Shown: one piece after another, positions 16,624-27,816 of the stretch
How the letters are laid out: the number at the start of each line of letters is the position of its first letter
Position numbering within the stretch: position 1 is the first letter of the stretch
Assembly (NCBI GenBank): GCA_024278935.1
Contig: JAJRSF010000038.1
Coordinates: forward strand, 62,001-126,000
DNA length: 64,000 bases
Direction: 5' to 3'
Origin: Candidatus Zixiibacteriota bacterium
Lineage (GTDB): Bacteria; Zixibacteria; MSB-5A5; GN15; FEB-12
Position numbers and translations under genes: made by a program
Notes under the pieces: model-generated
What the model was told of the DNA's origin: nothing
Seen by the model: only the letters and a program-made list of their open reading frames with translations
Database searches by the model: none

Positions 16624-19004
16624 ATGCCAAAATATGCCAATGTCGCTATAAGCGGACCATTACGAAAATCTTTCAGATATAAAGTTCCTGATAATCTAGG
16701 GAAGTTATATTCGGGGCAGCGTCTGTTGGTGCCATTTGGGAATTCCAAAAAATAGGCTTCTACATAGGGGAATCTTCATTTGCTCCGGGAATACGATATA
16801 AAAATATCGTTTCTATCCTCGACGACCAATCATATTTCCCAACCGACTTATTCAAACTTATCCTCTGGATTTCCGATTACTATTTTGCCAATCCAGCCGA
16901 TTGTTTGCTGGCAGCTTTACCATCCGCTTTTAAAAAACGAAAGTCATCACAGTTTTTTTGGACAACTGCACCATGCGAGATTCCCGATAAAATTCTGAGA
17001 TATTTTAAACCGGGACATAAACTTTCTACACAAGTCATACAAGATATTCATCTGCTGGGGAAAACGCTTTTTAAAAAACTTATCAAAGATGGGTCTGTTG
17101 TTGAAAAGTGGAATGAAGATTCCCTAGAACGTCGAACTCGTATCGCAGGATACAAAATTGAATCGATTGATACATGGGATATCTATTTTCATGAGCGACA
17201 ATTTCAGGTTGAAATTTTTGATGGTATCAAATCTCGTTCAGAGCTGATTCAAAAGGGATGGACAGATTACCAACTGAAAAAAGCGGTCGATAATTCAGTG
17301 TTGATTCCTATTTACGATGATGCCAATAAAGAACCGCTCGATTTTATTAAAGCTAAAGAGAACCTTGCCCAGATAAATTTAACCGACAATCAAAAAGATG
17401 TTGTCTCAGAATTAACAAAAAAATTAGCTGAAGGTTTCTCTACATCGCTTCTCCATGGTGTCACCGGTTCAGGGAAAACTATCGTTTATTGTTATCTCTG
17501 TCAGGAGATATTAAAAAGTGAAAAATCAGCCCTTATACTAACTCCAGAGATTGCTCTTACATCGACGACCCTTGCATACTTTAGAGGTTTTTTTGGTGAC
17601 AAAGTAACCGTGATACATTCTGCGATGACTGAAAAAGAACGGCTTGAAAGTTGGAATGGTATCAGACAGGGGAGATATAAAATTGTTGTTGGACCTCGCT
17701 CGGCTCTGTTTGCTCCGATTGAAAACCTTGGGCTGATAATTGTCGATGAAGAACATGATAGTTCTTACAAACAGGATGACCCCGCTCCACGGTTCCATGG
17801 CCGTGACTCAGCAATTATGCGTGCCAAGATAAATAATATTCCTGTTCTGCTTGGTTCAGCGTCGCCATCGGTTGAGTCTTATCATAACGCTAAAACAGGT
17901 CGGTATTCATTGCTGGAACTTACCGAACGCCCGGGCAATGCTGTACTTCCGATTGTGCATGTTGTTGATATGCGGACTGACCGTTTGCGAGGAGACCTTC
18001 CGTATATTTCGTACACTCTCAAAAAATCTGTCGAAGCTAAAATTAAAAAAGATGAACAGGTTATACTCTTTTTAAATCGTCGAGGGCATTCACCTCAGAT
18101 GAAATGTATGGAATGTGGTCATGTGCCAGAATGTCCGAATTGTAAATTGCGTTTGACCTATCATAAAAAAGGTACAAAGTTGACTTGTCACTATTGTGGA
18201 TTTATCACAGCAGTCATAGAAAATTGTGAAAAATGTAATGCGACTGATTTTTATTTTATGGGTGTTGGTACTCAAAAAGTCGAAGGGAATATCCCTCGTT
18301 TGTTTGAGGGTGCCAAGCCGATACGGATGGATTCCGATTCTGCCGATGGGCGGAAAAAAGCGTACGAAATTCTAACTCACTTTGCTGAGAAAAAATCGAA
18401 TCTACTCCTCGGTACTCAAATGGTAACTAAAGGACTCGATATGCCGGGCGTGACCTTGGTCGGGGTACTCTCTGCCGATGCGTCGCTAGACATGCCGGAC
18501 TTTCGAGCATCGGAAAAAGCATTCGCAAGACTCCTCCAGGTTTCAGGACGAAGCGGTCGGGCTGAAAAAGCTGGCGAGGTTATCATCCAGACATTTAACC
18601 CGGAGAACGAAGTTATCCAAGATGCTGCCCGACAGGACTACACAGGTTTTTTCACTCGTGTGATTAAAGAGAGAGAAGAACTATGGTACCCACCATTTTC
18701 ACGAGTCGTTAATTTTACATTGTCATCGGAAAAAGAGATGCTTCTTGAAAAAGAAACACTTCTGTTTAGAGAAAAACTTTTGCATAAGATTAAAACTAAT
18801 AATTTGAAAGTGCAATTACTCGGACCGACACCATGCCCAATTTATTTTTTACGGAATAGATACAGGCGCCATCTTTTTATTAAAACTAATCAGGTTATCA
18901 ATTTTACAAAGATGCTTACATCGTGGGAAGATATCGAACCACGTTTCACATTGCCCGCTACACTCAGAATCAATGTCGATGTTGACCCTGATGACATGAT
19001 GTAG
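16624..19004 (+). CDS. priA: Primosomal replication protein N' (PriA helicase), with a frameshift at A6
   Basis: PriA restarts stalled replication forks as a 3'-5' DNA helicase. The ATG at 16624 gives 43 residues (MPKYANVAISGPLRKSFRYK..., the PriA 3'-DNA-binding domain) and then meets TAG at 16753 straight after six A (16747-16752). Shifting back by one base, or adding one A, continues without a break as IGFYIGESSFAPGIRYKNIV into the rest of the protein, about 793 residues in all, normal for PriA. Later marks are the Walker A LLHGVTGSGKTIVYCYL, the DEEHDSSYKQ motif II, eight zinc-binding Cys (CMECGHVPECPNC and CHYCGFITAVIENCEKC) and GTQMVTKGLDMPGVTLVGV. A sequencing undercall in the A run is most likely; a programmed slip at AAAAAATAG is possible. 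Confidence 0.92.
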
Positions 19005-19012
19005 TCTCTTAA

Positions 19013-20569
19013 TTATCTAACTATATCCATTGTTCTGGAATAATCATAATAACCTGCTCGTAAACGATATGAATAAGTTCCAGAAGCTAACTCAGAACCA
19101 TCAAATACTATTTGATGAATTCCTATATTGTATGCTTGAGTAGAATGAAACACAATCTCACTGTTTATATTACGTACTTCAAAAGTTACATCTGATAGAA
19201 GAGGTAATGTGAAATCTATATATGTTATAGTTTTAAACGGATTAGGATAATTCTGTGCTAAAGTATAGGTGGAAGGCCATGCGTTTAATTCAACTCGACT
19301 ACCATTTAAATCAACCATGTTAATAGATACAATTTGTCCATCTCCAATATTAATCATTGAACCAGTAAAATAATGGTTTTCTAAAGAATAAATTAAAATG
19401 TTAGTATTGGTTCCATCGTAGTTGTAAATCATGGTCATACTATCAGCAAGTAATGTAGGTGTGATGTTACCTTCAAGAACAATGTGAGCGGCAGATATTT
19501 CTAAATCATTTAAAATATTGATATCTCGATTCATCTGCATAAAGTATTTACCATTAACAAAAATTGGATTTATATTCGGTACTGGTATAGAATCTCCAAT
19601 TAATATTTTGATCAAGCGTACAAAATCGACAACCGTAAGCGTCAACCCGTCACCATTGACATCAGAAGCTTGAATCTGACAATCAAGGTCAACGGTAAAC
19701 ACTTGTAACCCGTAAATAAAGTAATTGGAGTAGAGAACAACGTCAGAAATTTCATAAGAATATCCATCACCGGTCAAATCTCCAGGATTACATCCTCTCA
19801 TATCAATAGAATCGGCACAGACAATATCAATGCCACCATTGATGAAATCGATTTTGCGAAGCGGGAAAGGTTTTCTCACATAGTCAGGAAATAGAGTGTC
19901 ACAACTATTGTTGTAGCCCGTATAAGATGGATATGGTTCTTGATGAGCTAAATTTTGAGTAGAATCAACTATATTTGTATCTATCATATTGTAAATATTA
20001 TTGCTTACATACAATTGATTATTGTAAACATCGGTTAACATATTGTTGATACAATCCATCCACAAAAATTGCACAGGAACATGAGAGCATGAAACAGCTC
20101 TATCATTTGTAACTAAAAAATTTAAAACCGCTAACTGGTTAGATGTAGAATCAGTTACGGACTCACAACTTGATTGAGTTAAACTTGTAGACGCTAATCC
20201 TGTTATACGGATAGTATGGATAGTTACTGAGTCGATAGTTCTAATTGCAAATCTGGAGGAGAAATAAGCCCACCCACAATCTTTGAGAAATTGACCTGTA
20301 TCTGCCGATTGAAATACCAACGCCGATGCATCGTACGTAATCAATAAATCAAATCCGCCTATCGGAACTTCTGAATTATCCATTGTAATCTCGATTGACT
20401 GATGTTGACCTTGGATAGAGTTAAAAGATCTTTCAATTGAAATAGTTATATCCGATTTCAGTATTGGTTCGTTTTTATTGTCACCTAATAGCGGATTTAA
20501 CAATTCACAACTGTTTAATACAAAAAGTGTCATCAGTAAAAGTGTCAATGCTATATATCTGTTTTTCAT
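19013..20569 (-). CDS. Lipoprotein with cohesin-like and dockerin-like domains and a type IX secretion sorting domain
   Basis: 518 residues. The start MKNRYIALTLLLMTLFVLNSC is a lipoprotein signal peptide. Residues about 40-190 form a cohesin-like beta domain (GGFDLLITYDASALVFQSAD). Around residues 255-325 are two dockerin-like calcium-loop repeats (GDLTGDGYSYEISDVVLYSNYF and ASDVNGDGLTLTVVDFVRLI, given in parts). The last ~80 residues begin LAQNYPNPFKT and end in SGTYSYRLRAGYYDYSRT, the type A sorting domain of the type IX system. It follows the next paralogue upstream by 12 bases, so both are one operon. Having both a lipobox and a sorting domain is unusual. A surface or cell-envelope assembly role is inferred. 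Confidence 0.83.
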   Translation of the reverse strand: MKNRYIALTLLLMTLFVLNSCELLNPLLGDNKNEPILKSDITISIERSFNSIQGQHQSIEITMDNSEVPIGGFDLLITYDASALVFQSADTGQFLKDCGWAYFSSRFAIRTIDSVTIHTIRITGLASTSLTQSSCESVTDSTSNQLAVLNFLVTNDRAVSCSHVPVQFLWMDCINNMLTDVYNNQLYVSNNIYNMIDTNIVDSTQNLAHQEPYPSYTGYNNSCDTLFPDYVRKPFPLRKIDFINGGIDIVCADSIDMRGCNPGDLTGDGYSYEISDVVLYSNYFIYGLQVFTVDLDCQIQASDVNGDGLTLTVVDFVRLIKILIGDSIPVPNINPIFVNGKYFMQMNRDINILNDLEISAAHIVLEGNITPTLLADSMTMIYNYDGTNTNILIYSLENHYFTGSMINIGDGQIVSINMVDLNGSRVELNAWPSTYTLAQNYPNPFKTITYIDFTLPLLSDVTFEVRNINSEIVFHSTQAYNIGIHQIVFDGSELASGTYSYRLRAGYYDYSRTMDIVR

Positions 20570-20580
20570 AATGCTTCCTA

Positions 20581-21945
20581 TTATTTCGTCAACTCAACAG
20601 GTCCGCCTTCAGCAGAACCGAATTCAATATAAACAATGTTTCCGAGAACTCTTAAGAAATCACCTGAGAATTTGTTTCCTTCAATCGAATACATAATTAT
20701 GTGCGTGTTTGTGCCATCAAAATTACTACGTATGGTCATGTTTGTATCCAGAAGTTCATATGTCACATCGCCATCGATAACGATTGACATGGCACCCATC
20801 ACTTTATTCAGATTAAGTGTTCCATCTTTTATAACTCTCGTAACAGTTGGATATATCGGAGTTATATCAATTGGTCCAATGTCTCTAGGGTAAGGTTGTG
20901 CATCACCTATGAGAATGCGAACAAGATAAACTAAATCGGCAACGGTCAATGTCTTTCCATCAGCGTTGACATCGGATGCAGCAGTCTGCCCATCTCTGTT
21001 TACCGTAAATACCGAAGTACCATAGAGGAAATAATCGGCATACAAAACAATATCGGCAATTTCATTATATATATCGTTTAAATTCAAATCTCCTCGACCA
21101 TCAATAGATTCAGCACAAACTATGTCAATCCCACCGTTTACAAAATCAATTGCACGAAGGCTTTCTTGAAAGCTTGAAGTGTCGCAAGCTGAGTTGACAC
21201 CATAGTATGTTGGGAAAGATGTGTCCTTGGCTAAATCTATTGAATAATCAATCGTATTCGTATCTTCAAAGTTATAGATATGATTGTTCAAATATAAAGT
21301 ATTCCCTGATTCATCAGAGAGTGCATTATCGCTACAATCATACCAAAAGAACTGTATAGGTGCAAAAGCACATTCATATGTTCGGTCGTTGGTAACTAAG
21401 AAATTTAGGACTGCTAGTTGACTAGAGACAGAACCTGTATCTGTGAAACAAGACGGGTGGTTATCAGAACCGTTATTTGTTTCAGCAACTGCTGTTATTC
21501 TAATCTCTCTTGTAAACCCTGAGTCCAATGGGTTGACAATACCACGGTAAGTAAAATATTCCCATCCACAATCAGTGATGAATTGTCCCGTTTCAGCAGA
21601 TTGGAAAATAAGTACTCTTGCATCGTATTTGATTACGAAATCAAAACTGCCTATTTCTAGATTCCCAGAATCGGGGTTATGCATATTGATTTCTACTGTT
21701 TCCATTGTACCTTGAATTGCCCAGTGGGTTCTTTCAATCGTAATTTTGAAATTGTCAGGAACTGGAACAGTAGTGTCGCCGGTAGTATCTATAATCGTAT
21801 CAGTATCACCAATATGAAAAGATATCGTATCAATAGTTTTTTCGATTTTGATTGGCTGATTCGGTTTGTCTATTCCACAACCAACAGTGAGATAAAGTAA
21901 CAGGTAGAAAAAAAATAAAAAAAAGATTTGTTTAACACCGTTCAT
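20581..21945 (-). CDS. Lipoprotein with cohesin-like and dockerin-like domains
   Basis: 454 residues. The signal peptide ends in LTVGC (lipobox). A stretch of Thr/Asp-rich residues follows, then a cohesin-like domain (IGSFDFVIKYDARVLIFQSAE) and the dockerin-like pair RGDLNLNDIYNEIADIVLYADYF and ASDVNADGKTLTVADLVYLV in pieces, followed by a short beta domain (NLNKVMGAMSIVIDGDVTYEL). It is homologous to its two neighbours almost throughout but lacks the C-terminal sorting domain. Its promoter region matches that of the 22309-24045 gene. It heads the operon with the gene at 19013-20569. Confidence 0.82.
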   Translation of the reverse strand: MNGVKQIFFLFFFYLLLYLTVGCGIDKPNQPIKIEKTIDTISFHIGDTDTIIDTTGDTTVPVPDNFKITIERTHWAIQGTMETVEINMHNPDSGNLEIGSFDFVIKYDARVLIFQSAETGQFITDCGWEYFTYRGIVNPLDSGFTREIRITAVAETNNGSDNHPSCFTDTGSVSSQLAVLNFLVTNDRTYECAFAPIQFFWYDCSDNALSDESGNTLYLNNHIYNFEDTNTIDYSIDLAKDTSFPTYYGVNSACDTSSFQESLRAIDFVNGGIDIVCAESIDGRGDLNLNDIYNEIADIVLYADYFLYGTSVFTVNRDGQTAASDVNADGKTLTVADLVYLVRILIGDAQPYPRDIGPIDITPIYPTVTRVIKDGTLNLNKVMGAMSIVIDGDVTYELLDTNMTIRSNFDGTNTHIIMYSIEGNKFSGDFLRVLGNIVYIEFGSAEGGPVELTK

Positions 21946-21997
21946 CTTTGATACTCCCCAAAGATTAAGTTCTTGAGCCGTTTATTAGTTAAGTTTA

Positions 21998-22025
21998 AAT
22001 ATACAATAAATTCTACTTTTGGCAA
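21998..22025 (-). promoter_or_regulatory. Promoter of the 21945-19013 cohesin/dockerin operon
   Basis: On the minus strand TTGCCA (22025-22020), 16 bases, TATATT (22003-21998). The same -35, spacing and -10, along with the surrounding sequence down to the start codon, is found upstream of the paralogue at 24045. Confidence 0.72.
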
Positions 22026-22046
22026 GGCGGGAATAGATGGGGGCAA

Positions 22047-22095
22047 GTAGGGAAGAACCCCGCAAAGCGGGCTGTAAGCCTTTAGTGGTTCTGCC
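22047..22095 (-). repeat. 49-base intergenic hairpin repeat, copy 1
   Basis: Runs from GTAGGG to TTCTGCC and holds CCCGC..GCGGG and a CCTTTAGTGG block. It is an inverted copy of 28448-28496 (43 of 49 bases agree by eye) and has the same length and layout as 39005-39053. Confidence 0.8.
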
Positions 22096-22249
22096 ATTGT
22101 TTATTGCGTAGTCAGGAACCCTTTCCTGACTTCTTGTTGTGTCGGGTGCTGTCACGCTTTAGCGTTATGACACCTGACACTCGGAAACTCTGTCAGTTCA
22201 CAACCCGCCTAGGCGGATCAGGAACCGACAGAACAACTGCAATATAATT

Positions 22250-22291
22250 GTGTAGCCTACCCCTTGGGGTAGGTTTCTATTCTCATGGAAC
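22250..22291 (+). repeat. 42-base intergenic hairpin repeat, copy 1
   Basis: GTGTAGCC, a stem-loop (CCTACCCC/GGGGTAGG), then TTTCTATTC and GGAAC. The second copy at 32698-32739 keeps the flanks but has a different, still pairing stem. Confidence 0.72.
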
Positions 22292-22308
22292 ATCTCCACT
22301 CCCGTCTA

Positions 22309-24045
22309 CTATAACTGTACTGACACCGTAGCCCCTTGTGCGGAACCAAATTCGATTGAAACAATAGTCCCAAGAACTTTTATAAAATCACCTGAAAATA
22401 TGTTGCCTTCAAGTGAGTATATAAGTATGCGTGTGTTGACACCATCAAAAGAACTTATCATCGACATGTTGGTTGCCAATAGGTCAGCGGTAATTTCACC
22501 ATTGATAACAATTAATACAGCACCCATCTCAGCGTTGATATTAAGTGTTCCGTTACTGCTTGTTAAAGTCGCATCAACCGATGGTATATCTGATAATGCA
22601 TCACCGGCAATTATTCTTATAAGATATGCTAAATCAGCAACCGATAAAGCTAGACCGTCAGCGTTGACATCCGATGCTGCAATCTGCCCTTCGGTGTTGA
22701 TATTAAATTGACCAATCCCATAGATAAAGTAATTGGCATACAAAACAGCATCGGCAATTTCATTGGCGACAAAATTCAAGTTCAGATCGCCACGAGAATC
22801 AATCGCATCTGCACAAGCAATAGTTACTGAGCCATTGTTGAATGAAACGTCACGTATTGGTGTAGGTTTTCCAACAACAGGAACATAACATTCTTCTTGA
22901 GTACCGAAATAAGTAGGGAAGCCAAAGAGAGAATCCTGAATCTCGATACCATTGGGTGGGAACATCAGTTCATCACCATCAAAGACAACTTCGGAAATAT
23001 GCAGCTCATAACCTTGCTCAGATGACAAAGTGTTGTCACCGCAATCCACCCAGAAAAAACGAATTGGGATTTCCTGACATTCTAAAGACCGATCGTTCGT
23101 TACCAAAAAGTCAAGAACCGCAAGCTCATTGACGCCATCTATAATCGGGTGATTCGGTCCGTTGTTGGTCTCAGCGATAGCGGTCAAACGAATCAAAGCT
23201 GATGGGCAGTTGTTACAGTCAACAGTGGGAATATATCGGTAGGTGAAATATTCCCAATCATCATCGACTAAATCTGTACCTGGAGTAGCAGATTGGAAAC
23301 TGAGAGCAGTGTTGTCGAAGCCAATCAGCAAGTCGTACCCGTCGATCATGTTTCCACTGATTAAGTTCACAGGAACTTTGACATGTTGCCCTTGTAATAC
23401 TTGTTCATTTGAATCACCAATTTCAGGGATCTCAATTTTAAATAAAGAACCTGTTTGTACTAATATTTCAAATTCGTATCTAGATGAATCTTTGAGGTCA
23501 CTTGCTTGAACTACGATAGTTTGCAAGTCAATATTTTCAGGAGCATCAATAGTCAGAAGTCCGCTTAGTGAATCAACTGTTGCAGGACCGGAAACCACAG
23601 AAAAATAAACCGGATCACAGTCATCTGTTACACCAAGTTGTACGACAGTCGGAACTCCTGCTCTCACATTAAAAGGATGATAAAAATGATAAAAAAGAGG
23701 CACTTCGTTTGTCAAATTCATCTCGATGATTGCCGTGAAATTGTTTCTTAGTGAATCTGTCGCAGTTATAGTCACAGGAATCATAACCCCAACATCAGCG
23801 AGGGTTGGAGCATACGACCAACGACCGCTTGAGTCAATAGTGCCTATGTCGGTTGTCCATGTGATTGGATTGGAGAGGGAATCAAAGTCAGTATCGAAAT
23901 CATAAAAAGCAACATCACAATGACTGCTTGTTATAGTTATTGTTTCAGGGGGAACAGGGCTATTAGTTATTTTTTTTACACCGCATGATATGAAAAGCAA
24001 AAGAGCAAAGATTGCTATTGTAGAAGTAACGCGTATTTGTTTCAT
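22309..24045 (-). CDS. Lipoprotein with Ig-like, cohesin-like and dockerin-like domains
   Basis: 578 residues. The lipobox is in LLLFISC. Residues about 30-200 contain two Ig-like/cadherin-type segments (EIMNLTNEVPLF-type linker, YFSVVSGPATVDSLSGLLTI). Then come a cohesin-like domain (IDGYDLLIGFDNTALSFQSA), the ECQEIPIRFFWVDCGDNTLS block shared with its neighbours, and the dockerin-like repeats RGDLNLNFVANEIADAVLYA and ASDVNADGLALSVADLAYLI. A final short beta domain matches the 454-residue paralogue. It has its own promoter, a near copy of the one upstream of the downstream paralogue, so gene and promoter were duplicated together. Confidence 0.82.
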   Translation of the reverse strand: MKQIRVTSTIAIFALLLFISCGVKKITNSPVPPETITITSSHCDVAFYDFDTDFDSLSNPITWTTDIGTIDSSGRWSYAPTLADVGVMIPVTITATDSLRNNFTAIIEMNLTNEVPLFYHFYHPFNVRAGVPTVVQLGVTDDCDPVYFSVVSGPATVDSLSGLLTIDAPENIDLQTIVVQASDLKDSSRYEFEILVQTGSLFKIEIPEIGDSNEQVLQGQHVKVPVNLISGNMIDGYDLLIGFDNTALSFQSATPGTDLVDDDWEYFTYRYIPTVDCNNCPSALIRLTAIAETNNGPNHPIIDGVNELAVLDFLVTNDRSLECQEIPIRFFWVDCGDNTLSSEQGYELHISEVVFDGDELMFPPNGIEIQDSLFGFPTYFGTQEECYVPVVGKPTPIRDVSFNNGSVTIACADAIDSRGDLNLNFVANEIADAVLYANYFIYGIGQFNINTEGQIAASDVNADGLALSVADLAYLIRIIAGDALSDIPSVDATLTSSNGTLNINAEMGAVLIVINGEITADLLATNMSMISSFDGVNTRILIYSLEGNIFSGDFIKVLGTIVSIEFGSAQGATVSVQL

Positions 24046-24098
24046 CTTTGTATCTCCCCAAAGATTTAAATTATTGAGCCGTTTATTAGTTAGTCTTT

Positions 24099-24126
24099 AA
24101 TATACAAAGAATTCTATTTTTGGCAA
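24099..24126 (-). promoter_or_regulatory. Promoter of the 24045-22309 gene
   Basis: On the minus strand TTGCCA (24126-24121), 16 bases, TATATT (24104-24099). It lies just beyond the groEL terminator. Confidence 0.72.
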
Positions 24127-24153
24127 GTGAGGATGTGGGGGAGGATATGTCAC

Positions 24154-24189
24154 AAAAAAAAGGCAGGTCTCAAAAACGAGACCTGCCTT
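24154..24189 (-). terminator. Rho-independent terminator after groEL
   Basis: Read on the minus strand: AAGGCAGGTCTC, loop GTTTTT, GAGACCTGCCTT, then an eight-T tract. A strong 12-bp stem. Confidence 0.92.
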
Positions 24190-24264
24190 ACATATAAATA
24201 GTAAAACTAAATATCTAAAAATAAGCTAAGCTTACGGTAGTGATAAAAAAGCCTTCAGGCTTTC

Positions 24265-25929
<1,665 letters not shown>

Positions 25930-25935
25930 TTATAA

Positions 25936-26229
25936 TTATTTGCTGTTTACGACAGCAAAAATATCAGATTCACGCATGATGAGATAATCATCGCCATCAA
26001 TAGAAATTTCGGTACCGGAATATTTACCATACAATACTCTGTCACCTTTTTTCACTTCTAAGTTTACTAATGTGCCGTCATCAGTTAAACGACCGGCTCC
26101 AACTTCGATGATTTCACCTTCCATTGGTTTTTCTTTGGCGGTATCAGGAATGATGATTCCGCTTTTTGATACTTCTTGTTCTTCGATCGCTTTTACAACG
26201 ACTCTGTCAGCAAGAGGTTTGATATTCAT
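25936..26229 (-). CDS. groS: Co-chaperonin GroES (10 kDa)
   Basis: 97 residues, full length. It caps the GroEL ring. Starts [19 protein letters not shown], with the mobile loop [15 protein letters not shown] and the [14 protein letters not shown] segment. First gene of the groES-groEL operon, with a GGAGAT ribosome binding site. Heat-shock control by HrcA is expected from the CIRCE element at 26277-26303. Confidence 0.98.
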   Translation of the reverse strand: MNIKPLADRVVVKAIEEQEVSKSGIIIPDTAKEKPMEGEIIEVGAGRLTDDGTLVNLEVKKGDRVLYGKYSGTEISIDGDDYLIMRESDIFAVVNSK

Positions 26230-26276
26230 TTTTGAATCTCCTATTAATTGTTATTACTTTAATATACTATATTTTA

Positions 26277-26303
26277 TTAGCACTCACAATAGGTGAGTGC
26301 TAA
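26277..26303. promoter_or_regulatory. CIRCE operator (HrcA binding site)
   Basis: TTAGCACTC, nine bases, GAGTGCTAA: a perfect match to the CIRCE consensus, placed between the groES promoter and start codon. HrcA represses groESL through this site in many bacteria. Confidence 0.97.
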
Positions 26304-26312
26304 TTTCGAATC

Positions 26313-26340
26313 AATATACCTTTAACGCATTATATGTCAA
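26313..26340 (-). promoter_or_regulatory. Promoter of groES-groEL
   Basis: On the minus strand TTGACA (26340-26335), 16 bases, TATATT (26318-26313); CIRCE starts about ten bases downstream of the -10, so HrcA would cover the transcription start. Confidence 0.8.
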
Positions 26341-26642
26341 GAAGTTTCCAAGAATTGTAAGATTTTTGTGATAATTGGTAAGTCTATGGTAGGACAGTGT
26401 ATAGGAAGTGTCTTATAACCTCTGCTGTGTGATAATCGCAAATAATATTAAATTAGTCTGGTATAAGATTGGTTTAAGTCTATCAAAACACAAAAGATTG
26501 GAATAAGCAAACAACAATCATAGCGAGCTGAGATTACGACAGTAATCGAAACGTGGCTATCTCATCTTTTGATGATAATTATATACAATATATTTAAACT
26601 GTTTTAATTGATTAAAATTCAAGATAGTTATAAATTAGGATT

Positions 26643-27584
26643 ATGAATATGGTTCCTAAAGAAATAATACAGGTTGAGGATATTTTAAAAATCCATTCAG
26701 TTTTTAGTAATACAACGAATCAAAATTACAACTTCAATATAGAAACATATAGTCGAGACGACAGAATAAAAGCAGATTCAAGTAGAATTTACATTTATAT
26801 ATTAATTAATAATTCTAATCCTGTATATGTTGGTAAAAGTTTCAATGCCTCTACAAGAACTAAGGATCATAAAGATGGTAAAATTTTTGATTCAATACTA
26901 CTTTTGAGTGCAGAAGATAAAGATGTAAACAAAAATGTTTTAAAGTATATAGAGTTTCTAATTTATTATTCACTATGGTCAAAGGGATTTGCATTAATCT
27001 ATAATGCATTAAGCGTATGGAATACACTTCCAATATCTGGACAAAGTATTAAAACACACAAATTATTCTCTCATACTGATGTTGCATTTGCACATTCATT
27101 TGTGAATAATTTTTTATTAAATCTTAAAAATTTCAATTTTAGAGAAGTGACTCAGTTTTCAGATATAGTTAAACTTTCCTATAATGGGACTCAAAATATT
27201 TTATTAAATGCGATTTACTGGAGACCAACAATTATAAAAGAATTACATGATATAGCTATATCTTATTGGGCTAATAGGAAAAATAGTAGCTTTGCTGGTT
27301 CAGGAGCATCCTCTTTACTAAAAGGGAGTTCTGGCAAAAGAATGAAGAATATCAACGATGATCAATATTTATCTTATAAGACTTTAAAATCTTTAAATGT
27401 TATAGTGGAAAATGGAGAATGTACTTCGATAAATCACAACTATCCATTTCCAAGAACTAATTTAATGATGCATATGCTATTTGGTTTAAATTCTGTAAAT
27501 GCTAGGCGAGAATTATCATTCATAAATACAAACAAAATTATACAAGATATTGAGTTTGACTGGATAAGCAATCCTGTTCTATAA
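26643..27584 (+). CDS. GIY-YIG-like domain protein of unknown role
   Basis: 313 residues, AT-rich. Residues about 49-95 read RIYIYILINNSNPVYVGKSF followed by NASTRTKDH, which fits the GIY-YIG nuclease core (tyrosines, VYVGKS, then Arg and His on the helix), although the leading Gly is replaced. The remaining ~200 residues match nothing I know; they contain a Ser/Gly-rich loop (SSFAGSGASSLLKGSSGK). It stands alone, without a methylase or homing-intron context. A nuclease role is plausible but catalytic residues beyond the core were not confirmed. Confidence 0.6.
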   Translation: MNMVPKEIIQVEDILKIHSVFSNTTNQNYNFNIETYSRDDRIKADSSRIYIYILINNSNPVYVGKSFNASTRTKDHKDGKIFDSILLLSAEDKDVNKNVLKYIEFLIYYSLWSKGFALIYNALSVWNTLPISGQSIKTHKLFSHTDVAFAHSFVNNFLLNLKNFNFREVTQFSDIVKLSYNGTQNILLNAIYWRPTIIKELHDIAISYWANRKNSSFAGSGASSLLKGSSGKRMKNINDDQYLSYKTLKSLNVIVENGECTSINHNYPFPRTNLMMHMLFGLNSVNARRELSFINTNKIIQDIEFDWISNPVL

Positions 27585-27606
27585 CTTTAAACAAAATCAA
27601 TTCAAG

Positions 27607-27650
27607 CTTGTAGGTCAAGAGGCCTGTCCTCCTGACTAGTCATAAAAAAG
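27607..27650 (+). repeat. 44-base intergenic repeat, copy 1
   Basis: CTTGTAGGTCAAGAGG to TAGTCATAAAAAAG, with an inner GAGG..CCTC hairpin. It agrees with 28879-28922 at 41 of 44 bases. A second perfect hairpin, GTCGGAACC/GGTTCCGAC, follows at 27650-27672. Confidence 0.85.
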
Positions 27651-27816
27651 TCGGAACCACAGGGGTTCCGACCTACAATAAAATTTATGAGGATAATTCT
27701 ATTCAAATATAAGCTGTAATATGAATATATATTCGACTTTTGTTACAACCTCGTGGCGTCTGTCGCTCACGAATAACTATTTTAATTATACTATAATTTA
27801 ATTAGGAAAAAACATC

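Larger units (their letters stand above)
21946..22308. other. Intergenic region with promoter and many hairpin repeats
   Basis: Next to the gene start at 21945 it holds a promoter (21998-22025, minus). The rest has no coding signal but is packed with short inverted repeats: the 49-base element at 22047-22095, the palindromes in TCAGGAACCCTTTCCTGA and GTGTCGGGTGCTGTCACGC-type stretches around 22110-22180, and the 42-base hairpin element at 22250-22291. Confidence 0.7.
26230..26642. other. Intergenic region with groES control elements
   Basis: The left part holds the CIRCE operator and the groES promoter. From about 26345 to 26642 I see no gene, RNA or clear repeat. Confidence 0.6.

Noticed and set aside
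26345-26642. Possible small RNA upstream of the GIY-YIG-like gene
   Set aside because: No promoter-terminator pair or stable fold could be seen by eye.
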